DNA from: Molanna angustata | Taxonomy: Eukaryota; Arthropoda; Insecta; Trichoptera; Molannidae | Reading direction: 5' to 3' | DNA: 64,000 nucleotides | Assembly: GCA_963576475.1 (NCBI GenBank) | Contig: OY754967.1 | Location: forward strand, 22,159,914 to 22,223,913 | In this document: one piece after another, positions 1 to 10,630 of the stretch | How the letters are laid out: each line of letters opens with the position of its first letter | Numbering within the stretch: position 1 is the first letter of the stretch | Made by a program: the position numbers and the translations under genes | The notes under the pieces: generated by a model | The model's database searches: none | What the model was told of the DNA's origin: nothing | The model's input: only the letters and a program-made list of their open reading frames with translations

Positions 1-1358
1 CTGGTTCCACTGGTCTACAATATGAAAAATCACCTGGAGTAATGGATGTTGGAATAATATTGCCAACAAGTCCAGGTGTTATTTCTGGAAACACTCACTT
101 TACAGGTCCATGTAGCGGATCCAAAAATACAGGAAAAAACTCGGGGTCGTTTGGAAGTACATCAAGTGCCATTATTCCAGAGTCAAAATTACCATGTTAC
201 ACTAGTAATGGCATCACTAAAAATACATCTGGTAATACTGTTTCAACCACACACGTACACAATACACAAGAAGGAAAATACACTGGTACTTTTGGAGGAG
301 CCCCAGGAATTTTAGGACATCAAGAAAAACCCGGATATGAAGTTGTCAAGAACACAGATATTATACATTTAAGTAATCAAAATTCATTGCATACACCAAC
401 TCTTGGAAGTACAGTTCATTCAAATTCTGCAAGCAATGCTGGAACAATTGCCATCACAAATACTGGATATGTTCCAAGCACCACTAATCATGAATATAAT
501 AATGGAGTATTATGTCCTTCAAACTGCAATACAAATGGAATATCTGAAAAGAATCCTCAAAGTGGACATTCGGGTAGTGGAGTATATGGATTTGGTTCTT
601 CTGGTAGTATGTCTATATCAAATGAAGGGTCTGGAAAGTATACTGGAAGTTTTGGAGGTGCCCCTGGCATAATTTCAGCTACTGGACCGGCTTTAAATTC
701 TGGTGCCATTGCAGGTGCATCAGTTTCAACCGGAAATTACGCAGGGACAAGTAATACAAACACACCGTACATACAACACGGTAGCTCTTTGTCAAATAGT
801 GGATTGGATAAAACTGAAACTCACACAGGAAAATATGACAAATTCGACAGTGCAAAAATAAATGAAAGACCAAATGGCGCAGGAAGTTACATTGAATCTG
901 ATTTATCAATCGGATTAGGAAATGTTGGATCAAATAGCTTCAGTGGTTCTGAAAGTTACAGTGGAACAAAAAGTCACGTTGGATCTGGAAGTCACATTGG
1001 AAACGGAAACTATAAAGGATCTGGTCAATATAGTGGATTAAATAATTATGGTGGAATAGGAGGATATGGAAGTTTGAGTAACAGTGCAGCTCAAAGTGGG
1101 TCATTTGCAAGTGCTAGTTCCGGAACATCATCGGGATCAGATATTGAAAACCACGGTTTTTACGAAGTAAATAAACCTGGTGATATATTAGGAGGAGTTT
1201 TTGGAGATATTGGAATAGGTGAATCTTCCGGAAGTCAAGCAGCATCCTCTAGTCAATCTGCAGCCTTTGGTATTGGAGGTATGAACCTTTCTGGAAGCAT
1301 TTCATCTGCTCGTGCTTCAGCTGGTGCTACTGCTGGTGCCTATTCAGGTATAACATAA
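1..1358 (+). CDS. Ser/Gly/Asn-rich structural-type protein, 5'-partial
   Basis: The frame is open from base 3 to a TAA at 1356-1358 (451 codons visible) with no stop, so an ATG at 42 is probably internal and the 5' part lies outside the window. The protein is low-complexity: rich in Ser, Gly, Asn and Thr throughout, with a Ser/Gly/Ala-rich C-terminal third. The phrase GKYTGxFGGAPGI occurs twice (bases 273-311 and 633-671, x = T or S), with a weaker relative near 135-155, so it is an internally repeated protein. HTGKY also occurs once. There are no membrane segments and very few Cys. This composition is typical of secreted cuticle, silk or egg-shell proteins, but I recognise no named family. 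Cellular role is inference. Coding is supported by 1.35 kb of open frame in AT-rich DNA. Confidence 0.8.
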   Translation, partial: GSTGLQYEKSPGVMDVGIILPTSPGVISGNTHFTGPCSGSKNTGKNSGSFGSTSSAIIPESKLPCYTSNGITKNTSGNTVSTTHVHNTQEGKYTGTFGGAPGILGHQEKPGYEVVKNTDIIHLSNQNSLHTPTLGSTVHSNSASNAGTIAITNTGYVPSTTNHEYNNGVLCPSNCNTNGISEKNPQSGHSGSGVYGFGSSGSMSISNEGSGKYTGSFGGAPGIISATGPALNSGAIAGASVSTGNYAGTSNTNTPYIQHGSSLSNSGLDKTETHTGKYDKFDSAKINERPNGAGSYIESDLSIGLGNVGSNSFSGSESYSGTKSHVGSGSHIGNGNYKGSGQYSGLNNYGGIGGYGSLSNSAAQSGSFASASSGTSSGSDIENHGFYEVNKPGDILGGVFGDIGIGESSGSQAASSSQSAAFGIGGMNLSGSISSARASAGATAGAYSGIT

Positions 1359-1440
1359 TATATTTTACATTGTAATATACTTTAATATTAAAGAAATGAT
1401 ACATAGGTGCAAAAAAGTCTTTTTAGCTAATTTAATGTTT

Positions 1441-1667
1441 TCCAACTGTCGATTTGTTCAAGGGAACTTTGTTCTCTTAACATATCGACAATGTTTCAAA
1501 CCAGGATACGCGAAATTGTATGCAGGGTCTATATTTTTCACGGTTTTTTCAACATTGAGGTCAAAAAACACCAATTTAGAGGCTTCGCAGCATATATGTT
1601 CTATATACGGATTTACTAAGAATTCGAAGTAGAACATTTAGTGTATCTGTGTGTCTGTCTGTGTGTG

Positions 1668-1728
<61 letters not shown>

Positions 1729-2446
1729 GTCCGTCCCCCCTTTTAACTTTTGATCTGTTCAATTTACAGAGCCACAATTTCAGAATATATAAACAGTCAT
1801 AGGTCTACAAAACTTTTACACTCAGAATTTTGTATTTCTGTTTCAGTCAGGGGTTATCAACTTTTGAATTTTTACTTAATTTTTCCATATATCTCAAAAG
1901 CTATAAAAGCTAGAATGCTGAAAATTGGTAGGAATATAAATAGACAAATACAAAATCTCAAATTTGTTTCTTCAAAAAAATTCCAAAGTTTCTCAAACAT
2001 TTTTTATTTAGATAATTATTTCTTTTGTGATAAATTTATGTGTTTAACTGCCTATATTTCCATTTTTTTTAAATATCGAAAAAAGCCGAAACACCCCAAC
2101 TAGATTATTTAATTTTCTATAAAAAATATTAACATTGTAGTAGTACTTCTCAATTTTTTTTAACAATTTTTATAAAAATTGAATTTAGTGACGACATCGC
2201 TTCATAAAATTTGTATGGCAGTCGCCTATACACAATATCTAAGAAGACTTAATAGTTTGATACTCTCCATGCCATCATGCTGTTTTCATATTATGTGTAA
2301 GAAAAAAGGACTGACCTCCAGACATACCTACCTACATGTGTTGTATAGAAAACTAAATATCTTAAAATATTCAATTATTTGGATTTATGGGTTTATAGTT
2401 AGGTACTTATTCTTCAACTATACATACTATCGCTATCGACAGTTGG
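1441..2446 (-). mobile_element. 1-kb TIR repeat family, copy 1 (non-autonomous DNA element)
   Basis: The ends are inverted: CCAACTGTCGAT at the left and ATCGACAGTTGG at the right. The whole segment is the reverse complement of 12635-13545 and 17160-17950, diverged but readily alignable by eye. The left end folds into a hairpin of about 18 bp (around 1447-1489). It has no long ORF of its own. The strand given is relative to copies 2 and 3. A (TG)n tract at 1641-1727 has expanded inside it. Superfamily not determined and no target duplication seen. Confidence 0.7.
1641..1727. repeat. (TG)n microsatellite
   Basis: This is an almost uninterrupted TG/GT dinucleotide run of about 85 bp with a few C substitutions at its left end. 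It lies within TIR copy 1 and is absent from the equivalent places in copies 2 and 3. Confidence 0.95.
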
Positions 2447-4285
2447 ATCTCATGTGTTACATGCAACTAATTTTATGTATCCGGTTTTGTTTTATATTTA
2501 TAATGACCAAATATTTATGAAACCATTTTTTTATAGGTTATGGCTAATAAAAATATATTTTACAACATGCAGCTATGAAATTGTCCCTTGCCAGAATCTT
2601 TGAAGAATGCCTCAGCTTGCTAAAACGACAGAAGAAATATGAAGAGATTATCAACATGATGTGTATTTATATTATAAATAATAAATTAAATGGTTGAGTT
2701 GATTCTCAAACTAATTTTATTGAAATGTGATATTTTATTATGTGTAGTAATATTATACTGAAAACGTTTTCTAAATAATAAAAAATAAAAATTTTCTTTT
2801 TCTGTATTATTTATATAGATGATCTTATTGCAATTTTAAATACTAAATACAATGTATAAGTGTTAATAAATTTCAAACTTTTAAATTTAGAATGAAAGTA
2901 TTTATTAGACATTTGTGAATGTGCAAATTATTTTAAGGCCCTTGTCTAATCGACCTTATTTATATTGGATCATATGGGATCTACACAAATATGCACACTG
3001 ATTACCTTCTAATATATTTAATCACCAAATCTGTGATATACAATATTTTTTATAAAGAAAAGGTAAAATTTAGAAGTATTTTAAATAGCAAGAAATTGTT
3101 ATTAAAATAGTAAAAAAATAAGTCAATAGATTTTCATTTTCTCTTTCGATTGAATTAATCAACTACTACTTCATGGGCCCTGTAGTTTTTTTAGTTATTT
3201 ACAGTAATAAAAATTAACAAATGGTTTCATTAAACACAGGTTACAAGATAAATATTCAATGAATCCTAATTTCATAAAAACTCACTCAACAGAATAAAGA
3301 TGTAAAAATAAACTCATCCTTATTTCATAGGCGAATCTTTTTAGGGCTCTGGGGAAAGGATTTTCAAAATGTACTACTTGGCCTACTATAGACTGTAAAA
3401 ATTGGAACTGTTTTTTTTTACATATTTAAAATGTAAAACAGATAATCAGTTCTATTCTGAAATTTCTACTATTGTATAAAAATTAATCCAATTACATACA
3501 ATAGCTGTAATTATTTGCCAAATCAATTGTTATCCAATAGTACGCACTTTGGTTATTTTGAACATACTATTGTTTTGTCTATGGTCAATAGCAATTGTAA
3601 CTATTTTCAGATTATTCTGTTATAAATCAACACACGTTGATATTCACTAAAACTCGTACGTCCATACATTTTGTACGACTTGACTAGCACGAACAGGAAC
3701 GACGTCAGCAACAATATATCTTTTTTTAAAAAACAGGACACAATTTTGAAAATCTAAAAGTGTCAAGAGTTAATATATATAAATATATTTTTTATTGAAT
3801 TGTAGTTTTACATCCAACAAATTATACCGATAACGAGGGAATCCCGCAAATTTCAAGGGTACTTTCGGAATTATTTTTAATCAAGAGAATTTTCAAATTA
3901 TGTAATTCTATAACTGTCAGGTTGTAGACTATACGAAAATTTATCCCTACCTTTAGTTTTAACATGATAATGTCAGTATTGACTGAGTAAATGAGGAAAC
4001 TCTAATGCAACTATTCACATTGTACCAGTGTAGCCTTAAACATTCCTTCTAAAATAATACAAATTAATAAAAACATTATATTTAGATACAAAAAGGTTTT
4101 TTGAACAACATAAAAAAAATTAAAAGAAAAAATGATCGGTTAGTTACTTAGGTTATAAATATGTAGGTACATACCAACATAAATCTTCACTTGTAAATTT
4201 AGGTTATACATAATATTTTGTTTATACACATAAATCTTTTTTTATATTTGAATCATCAAATAGATTCGATACCAATACGTATATA
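2447..4285. other. AT-rich intergenic DNA, nothing recognised
   Basis: No ORF of note, no recognised repeat and no RNA gene was seen. Stops are frequent in all frames. It probably includes unrecognised old repeats. Confidence 0.6.
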
Positions 4286-4289
4286 CAAC

Positions 4290-4685
4290 GAGTGCGTTGT
4301 GACCAACGCTATTACTCCTTACCACCAAGTCACTCCTCAAAGTATTCAACTTTTGTATGGAATATTTTCAGCATTTTCATGAAATGAGTTTGTTAAATTA
4401 TTTTTGAAAGATCACTTTCATTTTATGATAGTGCTGTGTCTTTTTAGCAATTTGAAAATAAATATATCAAATTTTAAGTTTTCTGAGCTTGGGGTATCTG
4501 AAATATTGGACAGTTAAAAAAATTGAGAAGCACTGATATCTTTTAAAATCTTATGGGAACTACGCGAGTATTGGATATACAAATTTGAAAAAAAATTGAA
4601 CTTTAGTAGGTACCTACTTTAGTCTTTAATCGATAAAGTAGACGCAGTAGAATAAATAGCACATAGTACATAGCTAGCATATAAA
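4290..4685 (+). repeat. Dispersed 400-bp repeat, copy A
   Basis: It aligns in the same orientation with 37485-37900. Shared landmarks include a CCAACGCTAT start, TATGGAATATTTTCA, AAATTGAGAAGCACT near the middle and AATCGATAAAGTA near the end. Many small differences suggest an old, non-coding interspersed repeat of unknown class. Confidence 0.65.
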
Positions 4686-4803
4686 AGAAGTATTCCTGTC
4701 TCGCTCTGCCTCATTCAAAATCTATTTCTGCTCTTTTTTCCCAACATCCATGTTTTTTTTATTTTTATTATTATTCTTATATATATTTTCTAATCCTATA
4801 ATA

Positions 4804-5290
4804 CAAAAAATACTGTTGGTCCTCGTATCACAATAGCAATCATCATATAGAAATAATATCATCATCATCAGCAATGGCGCTACAGCCCGGTGTGGGCCTT
4901 GGCCTCCTCAAGAAACTGCCTCCATCCCGCCCAGTCGGCAGCAAATCTCCTCCAATTTGTCGGTCCGATCGCTCTTATATCGCCCTCGATGTCGTCCAGC
5001 CATCTCATACTAGGTCTCCCTCTGCTTCTTCTTCCTTCAGGACAGGTGTCCAATACTTTCTTTGGGACCCGGCTATCCTCCATTCTACAAAAGTGTCAAT
5101 AGAAACAATATAGCAGTCTCAAAATAGAAACCACCATATTTAGGTACAATATTGTTATTATTGCTGGTCTTCGTGTTACAATAATAATCATCATACATTA
5201 TCTCAGAATAGAAACCAACATATTTAGGTACAACATTGTTCTTACTGCTGAGATTTATGTCACAATAACAATCATCATACATTATATTAG
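4804..5290. repeat. About 85-bp tandem repeat (3-4 units) interrupted by an RTE-like fragment
   Basis: Units recur near 4804, 5116, 5201 and 5286 with a spacing of about 85 bp after the insert. Each carries AATAGAAA(C)C, ATATTTAGGTACAA and CAATCATCATA-like phrases. The first unit is separated from the others by the RTE-like segment at 4865-5098, so that segment seems to have landed in the array. Confidence 0.65.
4865..5098 (-). mobile_element. RTE-like LINE 3' fragment (end of ORF)
   Basis: The minus frame from about 5083 to 4880 reads as the C-terminal tail typical of insect RTE-type endonuclease/reverse transcriptases: a VPKKVLDT-type phrase, RRSRGRPSMRWLDD, NWRRFAADWAGW and EEAKAHTGL. The genomic end is the (CAT)n-like tract near 4860. 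It is severely 5'-truncated, leaving only the last 70 residues or so. Further copies of the same tail lie at 6398-6535 plus 11288-11600 and at 16250-16610. Confidence 0.8.
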
Positions 5291-5299
5291 AATAGAAAT

Positions 5300-5700
5300 C
5301 ACCATATTTTTTTCAATTTTCACAGAAAATATGTATTATTTTTATCACAATACAAATATTTTAGATAGATATAACATTTGTTTGTTAATTAGTTCAATTT
5401 CGTAATAAGTTTTTATGAGTTGCCAATGCCAAATAACAATTAGGTACTCGCAAACTTACATATTTGTATTTAGATTAGGCATTTACATTCGTGTAAAATA
5501 ATATCACAACACATTATTAATTATTTACATAGAATGCATTTGTAAAATATACATCAAAATACACCCTTCTAGATACAATTGACATCCTTTTAGATAGCTT
5601 CTAAAATAACCTAGTTATCGAAAGGGTATCCATGATATATAATTTATAAAAAAAAAACATTAAGTTATATGTACCAAAAGCATAACGTATTTTTTTAATT
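5300..5700. other. AT-rich intergenic DNA, nothing recognised
   Basis: No coding or repeat signal recognised by eye. Confidence 0.6.
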
Positions 5701-5711
5701 GGGTTACTTTT

Positions 5712-5895
5712 CATACCATCACGGCATATCCCACAATGTGGGGTAAGCAGCGAAAGGTGTGCGGGTGTGCATTGCCTTATAAAAGGGAACACAACATATC
5801 TGTGTATACCCACACACCAGTCTCGTCTCACCTAAAAAGGCACTATATTCAGAATGGGTGGTGAACCTCATTGCTGAACTATGTGAGATGTTATT
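5712..5895 (+). repeat. Dispersed repeat (ACCATCACGGCAT family), copy 1
   Basis: It opens with an ACCATCACGGCATATCCCAC phrase and runs through GTGCGGGTGTGCATT, a CACACACCAGTCTCGTCT-like phrase and GGTGAACCTCATT. It aligns along about 180 bp with 13935-14110; shorter relatives are at 21165-21220 and 27755-27830. The opening phrase resembles the antisense 3' end of the RTE-like fragment at 60412, so this may be LINE 3'-UTR material or a SINE sharing that tail. Confidence 0.6.
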
Positions 5896-6255
5896 GGTTA
5901 CTTTAATGGTTTGGTTATTGATTTATCACAAGAATTACCTGCAGTTCGGCAACAAATGATCGAAAAACCAAACCAAAAATGAGATGGAATGAAACAGTTC
6001 AAAAAAATCAATACGGCTACTCGAGACACACTCTTATTTTGTCTAAATCTTAAAAATGTCTTAATCCTAATTATTGATTTATCAATCTTAATCATTTCAT
6101 AATCAGAACTCGATCATGATCTATCTTAATCAACATTATAAATAAATTAAATCATGACAATTTGTAAAGATATAAGTTTAGTATGAATGTGTCATTATTT
6201 TTTGTATAAATTAACGTAATTAATTCATTCATTTTAATCTAGAATTTAGAAGTGT

Positions 6256-6390
6256 GGTAGTAGGTGGTGGCAGAGCGGTTAGCGTGCTGAGTTAGTAATC
6301 CAGTGGCTGCGAGTTCGAATCCTGAAACGACCGATTTCATTCACCTATAGCACATGCATTTAAGCTTTGTTTAAGGAGTGTATGAGCATG
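6256..6390 (+). mobile_element. tRNA-derived SINE, family 1, copy 1
   Basis: A pol III box-A-like string (TGGCAGAGCGGTTAGCG) is followed about 40 bp later by a good box B, GAGTTCGAATCC at 6311-6322. A non-tRNA body follows (ACCTATAGCACATGCATTTA) that is shared with copies at 30105 and 35115. It does not fold as a full tRNA, so it is a SINE and not a tRNA gene. Confidence 0.8.
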
Positions 6391-6397
6391 TATTATC

Positions 6398-6535
6398 ATC
6401 ATCAATGGCGCTAACGCCCATCATGAGCCTTGGCCTCCTCAAGAAATTTCCGCTATTCCACCCGGTTCATCACCCGCACCTTCCAATTAGTTATACTGAT
6501 TGCATTCAGGTCCCTTTCAACAGTATTGTCACCAC
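6398..6535 (-). mobile_element. RTE-like LINE tail, left half (split by the LINE at 6536)
   Basis: On the minus strand it matches the tail at 4865-5098: reading from its genomic 3' edge it has the same GGCGCTA..GGCCTTGGCCTCCTCAAGAAA landmarks. It stops abruptly at about 6535. The continuation of the same element resumes at 11288, after the inserted LINE. Confidence 0.75.
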
Positions 6536-6609
6536 CGTGTACAAGTGCAGTCGTGTAGTGTGTATTGAAGCGAAACAAGTCTAGCTAACACTTTAACGAC
6601 CAAAAATAA

Positions 6610-7680
6610 ATGGAATCGACGGTGATTGAAATTCTCAAAAATATTAAAAATGAAACGGAAAAAATATGGAACAATAACACTAAAACAAAAAGTATTAAAC
6701 TATCCATAGACGCCAAACTGACTGAACTGGAACTACTTTGGATGCAGGAAAAAACAAAGAAGATGGAAAAAATTATTACATTTATGGAGCAACAAACAAA
6801 TATAACCAAAAAAGTAGAACAACATTTGGAATCATTAAAGAATAACTCAACACAGGGAATCAAAAATACTAATGACTACGCAGATACTTTAAAGTGCACC
6901 AAAAGAGAACCACCACAACAATATGCAGTTATAATCAAAGCAAAACATGATAACATTTCACAGGAAGATATACAGAAGAAATTGCAGAAACAGATTAAAA
7001 TAGGTAAAGAAGGAATTGGAGTAATTAACCTCAAAAAAATTACCAAAAACAGATTGATTATAAATTGTAACCAAAAATCAGAAGCAACTAAACTTGCAAA
7101 TATAATAAACACCAAAAAAATAGAAATTGAAGCAGAAGAAATTAAAAAAAAGAAACCATGTATGATATTGAAAGGAATAACAGAAGATTACGAGACAGAT
7201 GACCTAATACACGACATATTTGCCCAAAATATAGAACTAGCGCCACTGCTCAAAAAGAACGAAAATCAAATGCAAATCAAGAAAATTATTAAAAATAAGA
7301 ACAATAGTAGCAAAAATATTATTTTGGAAACAAGCAGAGAAATAAGAAGAGCTATGATCGAGAATGATAAAATATTCATCGGATATCAAAGAATCAAAGT
7401 AGAAGATTGTAACCCCTTAGTACAGTGCTACCACTGTCTTAATTTTGGGCACTCAGCAAAATGGTGTTTAAAAATCAGTACGCCACCAATATGTGCGCAT
7501 TGTAGTGAACAGCATAAAACAGAAAACTGTGTGTCGAAAGAAAAAAAATGCTATAATTGTATATTAGCAAACAAAAATAGCGAAACTAATGTAACCTCTA
7601 CAGAACATTCAGCAACTGATAAAATATGTCCGCAAAAAATTAAAAAAACATTGATTGCACAGAAAAGGATTGACTATTAA
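6610..7680 (+). CDS. LINE ORF1 protein (gag-like, zinc knuckles)
   Basis: 356 residues. The N-terminal 90 residues are highly charged and likely coiled coil. A middle region (about residues 100-260) resembles the PRE_C2HC/RNA-binding part of Jockey- and I-type ORF1 proteins (phrases such as YAVIIKAKHDN and CMILKGITEDYETDDL). The C-terminus carries CCHC knuckles beginning at residue 273 (CYHCLNFGHSAKWC), followed by CAHCSEQHKTENC and a third cysteine pair. Its known family role is to bind the element RNA and form the RNP with ORF2. The ATG at 6610 is the first in frame after the 5' UTR, and the stop is 7 nt before the ORF2 ATG. Confidence 0.9.
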   Translation: MESTVIEILKNIKNETEKIWNNNTKTKSIKLSIDAKLTELELLWMQEKTKKMEKIITFMEQQTNITKKVEQHLESLKNNSTQGIKNTNDYADTLKCTKREPPQQYAVIIKAKHDNISQEDIQKKLQKQIKIGKEGIGVINLKKITKNRLIINCNQKSEATKLANIINTKKIEIEAEEIKKKKPCMILKGITEDYETDDLIHDIFAQNIELAPLLKKNENQMQIKKIIKNKNNSSKNIILETSREIRRAMIENDKIFIGYQRIKVEDCNPLVQCYHCLNFGHSAKWCLKISTPPICAHCSEQHKTENCVSKEKKCYNCILANKNSETNVTSTEHSATDKICPQKIKKTLIAQKRIDY

Positions 7681-7687
7681 AATAAAA

Positions 7688-10630
7688 ATGGATGATACAC
7701 TACAAGATATAATCGACGAAAATTCTAATATATCAGAATTTATATGCGAAACATCCAAAGAATGTGAGATTATTCTCTCTGATCTTAATCACGCATTTTC
7801 TATTATAAATCTTAATATAAGAAGCATCCAGAAAAATTTTGACGAATTTTTAGTGTATCTAAATTCAATAAAATATGAACCGGACTGTATAGTGTTAACA
7901 GAAGCGCATCTTACTGACTATTCAAATTTTCATATTCCGAACTATACGTGTTTTAAAACAACAAAATACATTAACAAAAGTAGTGGTATTGTTGCATTTA
8001 TTAAATCAATACATACTAATGTCATAGCATCGGAAATACAACTATCATTAGCCAACTGCCTAGAAATAATAATTACTACTAACAATATTAAATACCACAT
8101 ATATGCTATTTATCGAACACATCTTTCAAATGTGTACACTTTTATTAATGAAATTAAGAATAATATTCTTCTCCAAACAAAGAACAAAAAATGTATAATT
8201 CTAGGTGATATTAACATAAATATACTAAAACACATAAACAAATCCGAAAAGGATGAATATCTTAATACTATGACATTCTACAATTTCAAGTCATGCATCA
8301 ATTCACCAACGAGAGAAATGGTGGGGCAAAATCCATCGTGCTTGGATCATATATGGACAAATAAAAGAGACATTGAAAACATAAAAACTATTGTATGGAA
8401 AAATAATATAACAGACCACCATCTCTGCATATATTTGTATAGTCAAAGGAATGATAAATCTAATAGTGAAAGTGTTATGAATGTTAGAACGGCTAAAGTG
8501 AATTATGAGAAGTTGAAAATGTCTCTGAAAGATGAAACATGGTCATCAGTGTTTCAAGTTCATGACGTGAATAGTTGTGCACAAAATTTTGAAGAGACAC
8601 TCCTAAGCCATTTAAAAAAGTCAACAGAAGTAATTCATAAATATAATATTAAATCAAAACACAAAAAAATTAAACCATGGATTACTTATGGACTAATAGT
8701 AAGTATACGAAAGAGAGAAAAAACTTTTAAACTTACCAAAAAATACCCGGACAGTGAAAATATAAAGAGATATTATAAAAGATACAGAAATCTACTTACT
8801 CATTTAATAAAGAAAACCAAAGACAAATATTATGAATTAAAACTCTTAAAAAACTGCCACGACAGTAAAAAAACATGGAATATAATAAATGAAATAACTA
8901 ATAAAAACAAAAAGAAAATAGACATTAAACAAATAAATGATGGAAATAATATCATACAGGTAAATGAAAATCCAAAGCAATGCGCAAAAATATTCAATGA
9001 ATATTTTGTATCCGTTGGAGAAAACTTGGCCAAAAATATAAATAAAAACTACACAAACGACCAAATTAACAATGATCTAAACAACCCTAACAATTTCTCT
9101 GAATTTAAAGAAACTAATGAGAATGAAGTATTAGAAATAATTAAAAGTCTTAAAGGTGGATCAGCGCCTGGACATGACGGAATAACTGCAGAACTATTAA
9201 AGAACGTGAGCCAACACATTTGTAAACCATTAACATTTATCATTAATTTAAGTCTTGCACTAGGAACATTTCCGACAGTATATAAAAAAGGTATAATCAC
9301 ACCAATTTACAAAAGCGGAAGTCAAGATATTGTTAGTAACTATAGGCCAATTACCCTTGTATCGAATATAGCAAAAATTTTTGAAAAAATTGTGAAAAAA
9401 CAATTATTAAAATTTCTAAATGAAAAAAATATCATAAACAATCAACAATACGGATTCCGGGAAAATATGGGAACACAGGACGCCATTGCTGAATTAACAT
9501 CCGAAATAATCGACGCTCTAGACAATAGAAAAAAATGTATAGGTATTTTTGTAGACCTAAGAAAAGCATTTGATAGTGTATCTCATACTAAATTAATTAA
9601 TAAAATAAATGACATTGGATTGCAAAAGACAGTTAAAACTTGGTTCTATAGCTATCTCAATAACAGAGAACAATACACTAAAGTAAACAATCATATAAGT
9701 GAACCCCTAACAAGTAATTTCGGAATCCCACAAGGTACAGTTATAGGCCCAATACTATTTATAATCTACGTAAATGAAATATTTAATATTGATCTGAACG
9801 GAAAAATAATTTCATATGCCGACGACACTGTACTCATTTTTAAAGAAAATTCGTGGAAAAATGTAACATACTTAGCCAATAAAGGTATTAATAAACTCAA
9901 AATATGGTTCGATGATAATTTACTTTCATTAAACTCAGAAAAAACAGTTTTCGTTCCCTTTTGTTTAAACGTCAATGAAATAACGAATAATATCAACATA
10001 AATATAATACAAGAAAACGTAACTCAAAATAAAATAGCTAAAAAGGACGAAGTAAAATACCTTGGAATAACCATTGATAAAAATTTAAAATGGAAACACT
10101 TCATAGAGTTAACAAAAAATAGAATGAGAAAGTTAATTTACATATTTCTACAACTGCGTAATATACTGACAATCCAAAATTTAAAAATATTATACTTTGC
10201 CTTTGTACAATCTATTCTACAATATGGAATCCTTGGATGGGGTGGAACGTATAAAACTAATTTAAAACCGATTGAAATCACTCAGAAACTGATCATAAAA
10301 ATAATCTTAAAGAAACCAATAGACTTTCCCTCCAATGAAGTATTCAAACAATTTCGTGTACTAAAGCTAAATAATTTATATAAAAAATATACTCTTTTAA
10401 CAACATTTAAAAAATATTATAGTGAAATACATGAAAACAACAATAGAACCAGATCGAAAAATAATATTGCTATCCCTCGCGTCAATACATCTGCAGCCCA
10501 GCACCACTTTACATACCTGGGAATAAAACATTTTAATGACCTTCCAGATGAATTGAGGAAAATGAAGGAATATATACAATTTAAAAATTCTATTATAAAA
10601 CATATTAACAATTATAATTACATCCAGTGA
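7688..10630 (+). CDS. LINE ORF2 protein: AP-like endonuclease and reverse transcriptase
   Basis: 980 residues from the ATG at 7688, the first ATG after the ORF1 stop (7-nt gap). The frame is also open upstream to 7655 without an ATG. Residues of about 40-260 form an exonuclease-endonuclease-phosphatase domain: INLNIRSI near the start, VLTEAHL for the catalytic Glu, LGDININ, and TDHH at the end. The RT domain (about 470-740) has GGSAPGHDGI, NYRPITLVSN, FVDLRKAFDS, GIPQGTVIGP and the catalytic YADD at residues 710-713. A C-terminal domain without RNase H follows. It nicks target DNA and primes reverse transcription of its own RNA. Key residues look intact, so activity is possible. Confidence 0.93.
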   Translation: MDDTLQDIIDENSNISEFICETSKECEIILSDLNHAFSIINLNIRSIQKNFDEFLVYLNSIKYEPDCIVLTEAHLTDYSNFHIPNYTCFKTTKYINKSSGIVAFIKSIHTNVIASEIQLSLANCLEIIITTNNIKYHIYAIYRTHLSNVYTFINEIKNNILLQTKNKKCIILGDININILKHINKSEKDEYLNTMTFYNFKSCINSPTREMVGQNPSCLDHIWTNKRDIENIKTIVWKNNITDHHLCIYLYSQRNDKSNSESVMNVRTAKVNYEKLKMSLKDETWSSVFQVHDVNSCAQNFEETLLSHLKKSTEVIHKYNIKSKHKKIKPWITYGLIVSIRKREKTFKLTKKYPDSENIKRYYKRYRNLLTHLIKKTKDKYYELKLLKNCHDSKKTWNIINEITNKNKKKIDIKQINDGNNIIQVNENPKQCAKIFNEYFVSVGENLAKNINKNYTNDQINNDLNNPNNFSEFKETNENEVLEIIKSLKGGSAPGHDGITAELLKNVSQHICKPLTFIINLSLALGTFPTVYKKGIITPIYKSGSQDIVSNYRPITLVSNIAKIFEKIVKKQLLKFLNEKNIINNQQYGFRENMGTQDAIAELTSEIIDALDNRKKCIGIFVDLRKAFDSVSHTKLINKINDIGLQKTVKTWFYSYLNNREQYTKVNNHISEPLTSNFGIPQGTVIGPILFIIYVNEIFNIDLNGKIISYADDTVLIFKENSWKNVTYLANKGINKLKIWFDDNLLSLNSEKTVFVPFCLNVNEITNNININIIQENVTQNKIAKKDEVKYLGITIDKNLKWKHFIELTKNRMRKLIYIFLQLRNILTIQNLKILYFAFVQSILQYGILGWGGTYKTNLKPIEITQKLIIKIILKKPIDFPSNEVFKQFRVLKLNNLYKKYTLLTTFKKYYSEIHENNNRTRSKNNIAIPRVNTSAAQHHFTYLGIKHFNDLPDELRKMKEYIQFKNSIIKHINNYNYIQ

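Noticed and set aside
1447..1489. Hairpin sharing a long string with the hammerhead-like motif at 23026.
   Set aside because: It lacks CUGANGA and GAAA, so I do not annotate it as a ribozyme.
6256..6330. Possible tRNA gene.
   Set aside because: Boxes A and B are present but no acceptor stem closes; the same unit with a long non-tRNA tail occurs at three places, so it is a SINE.
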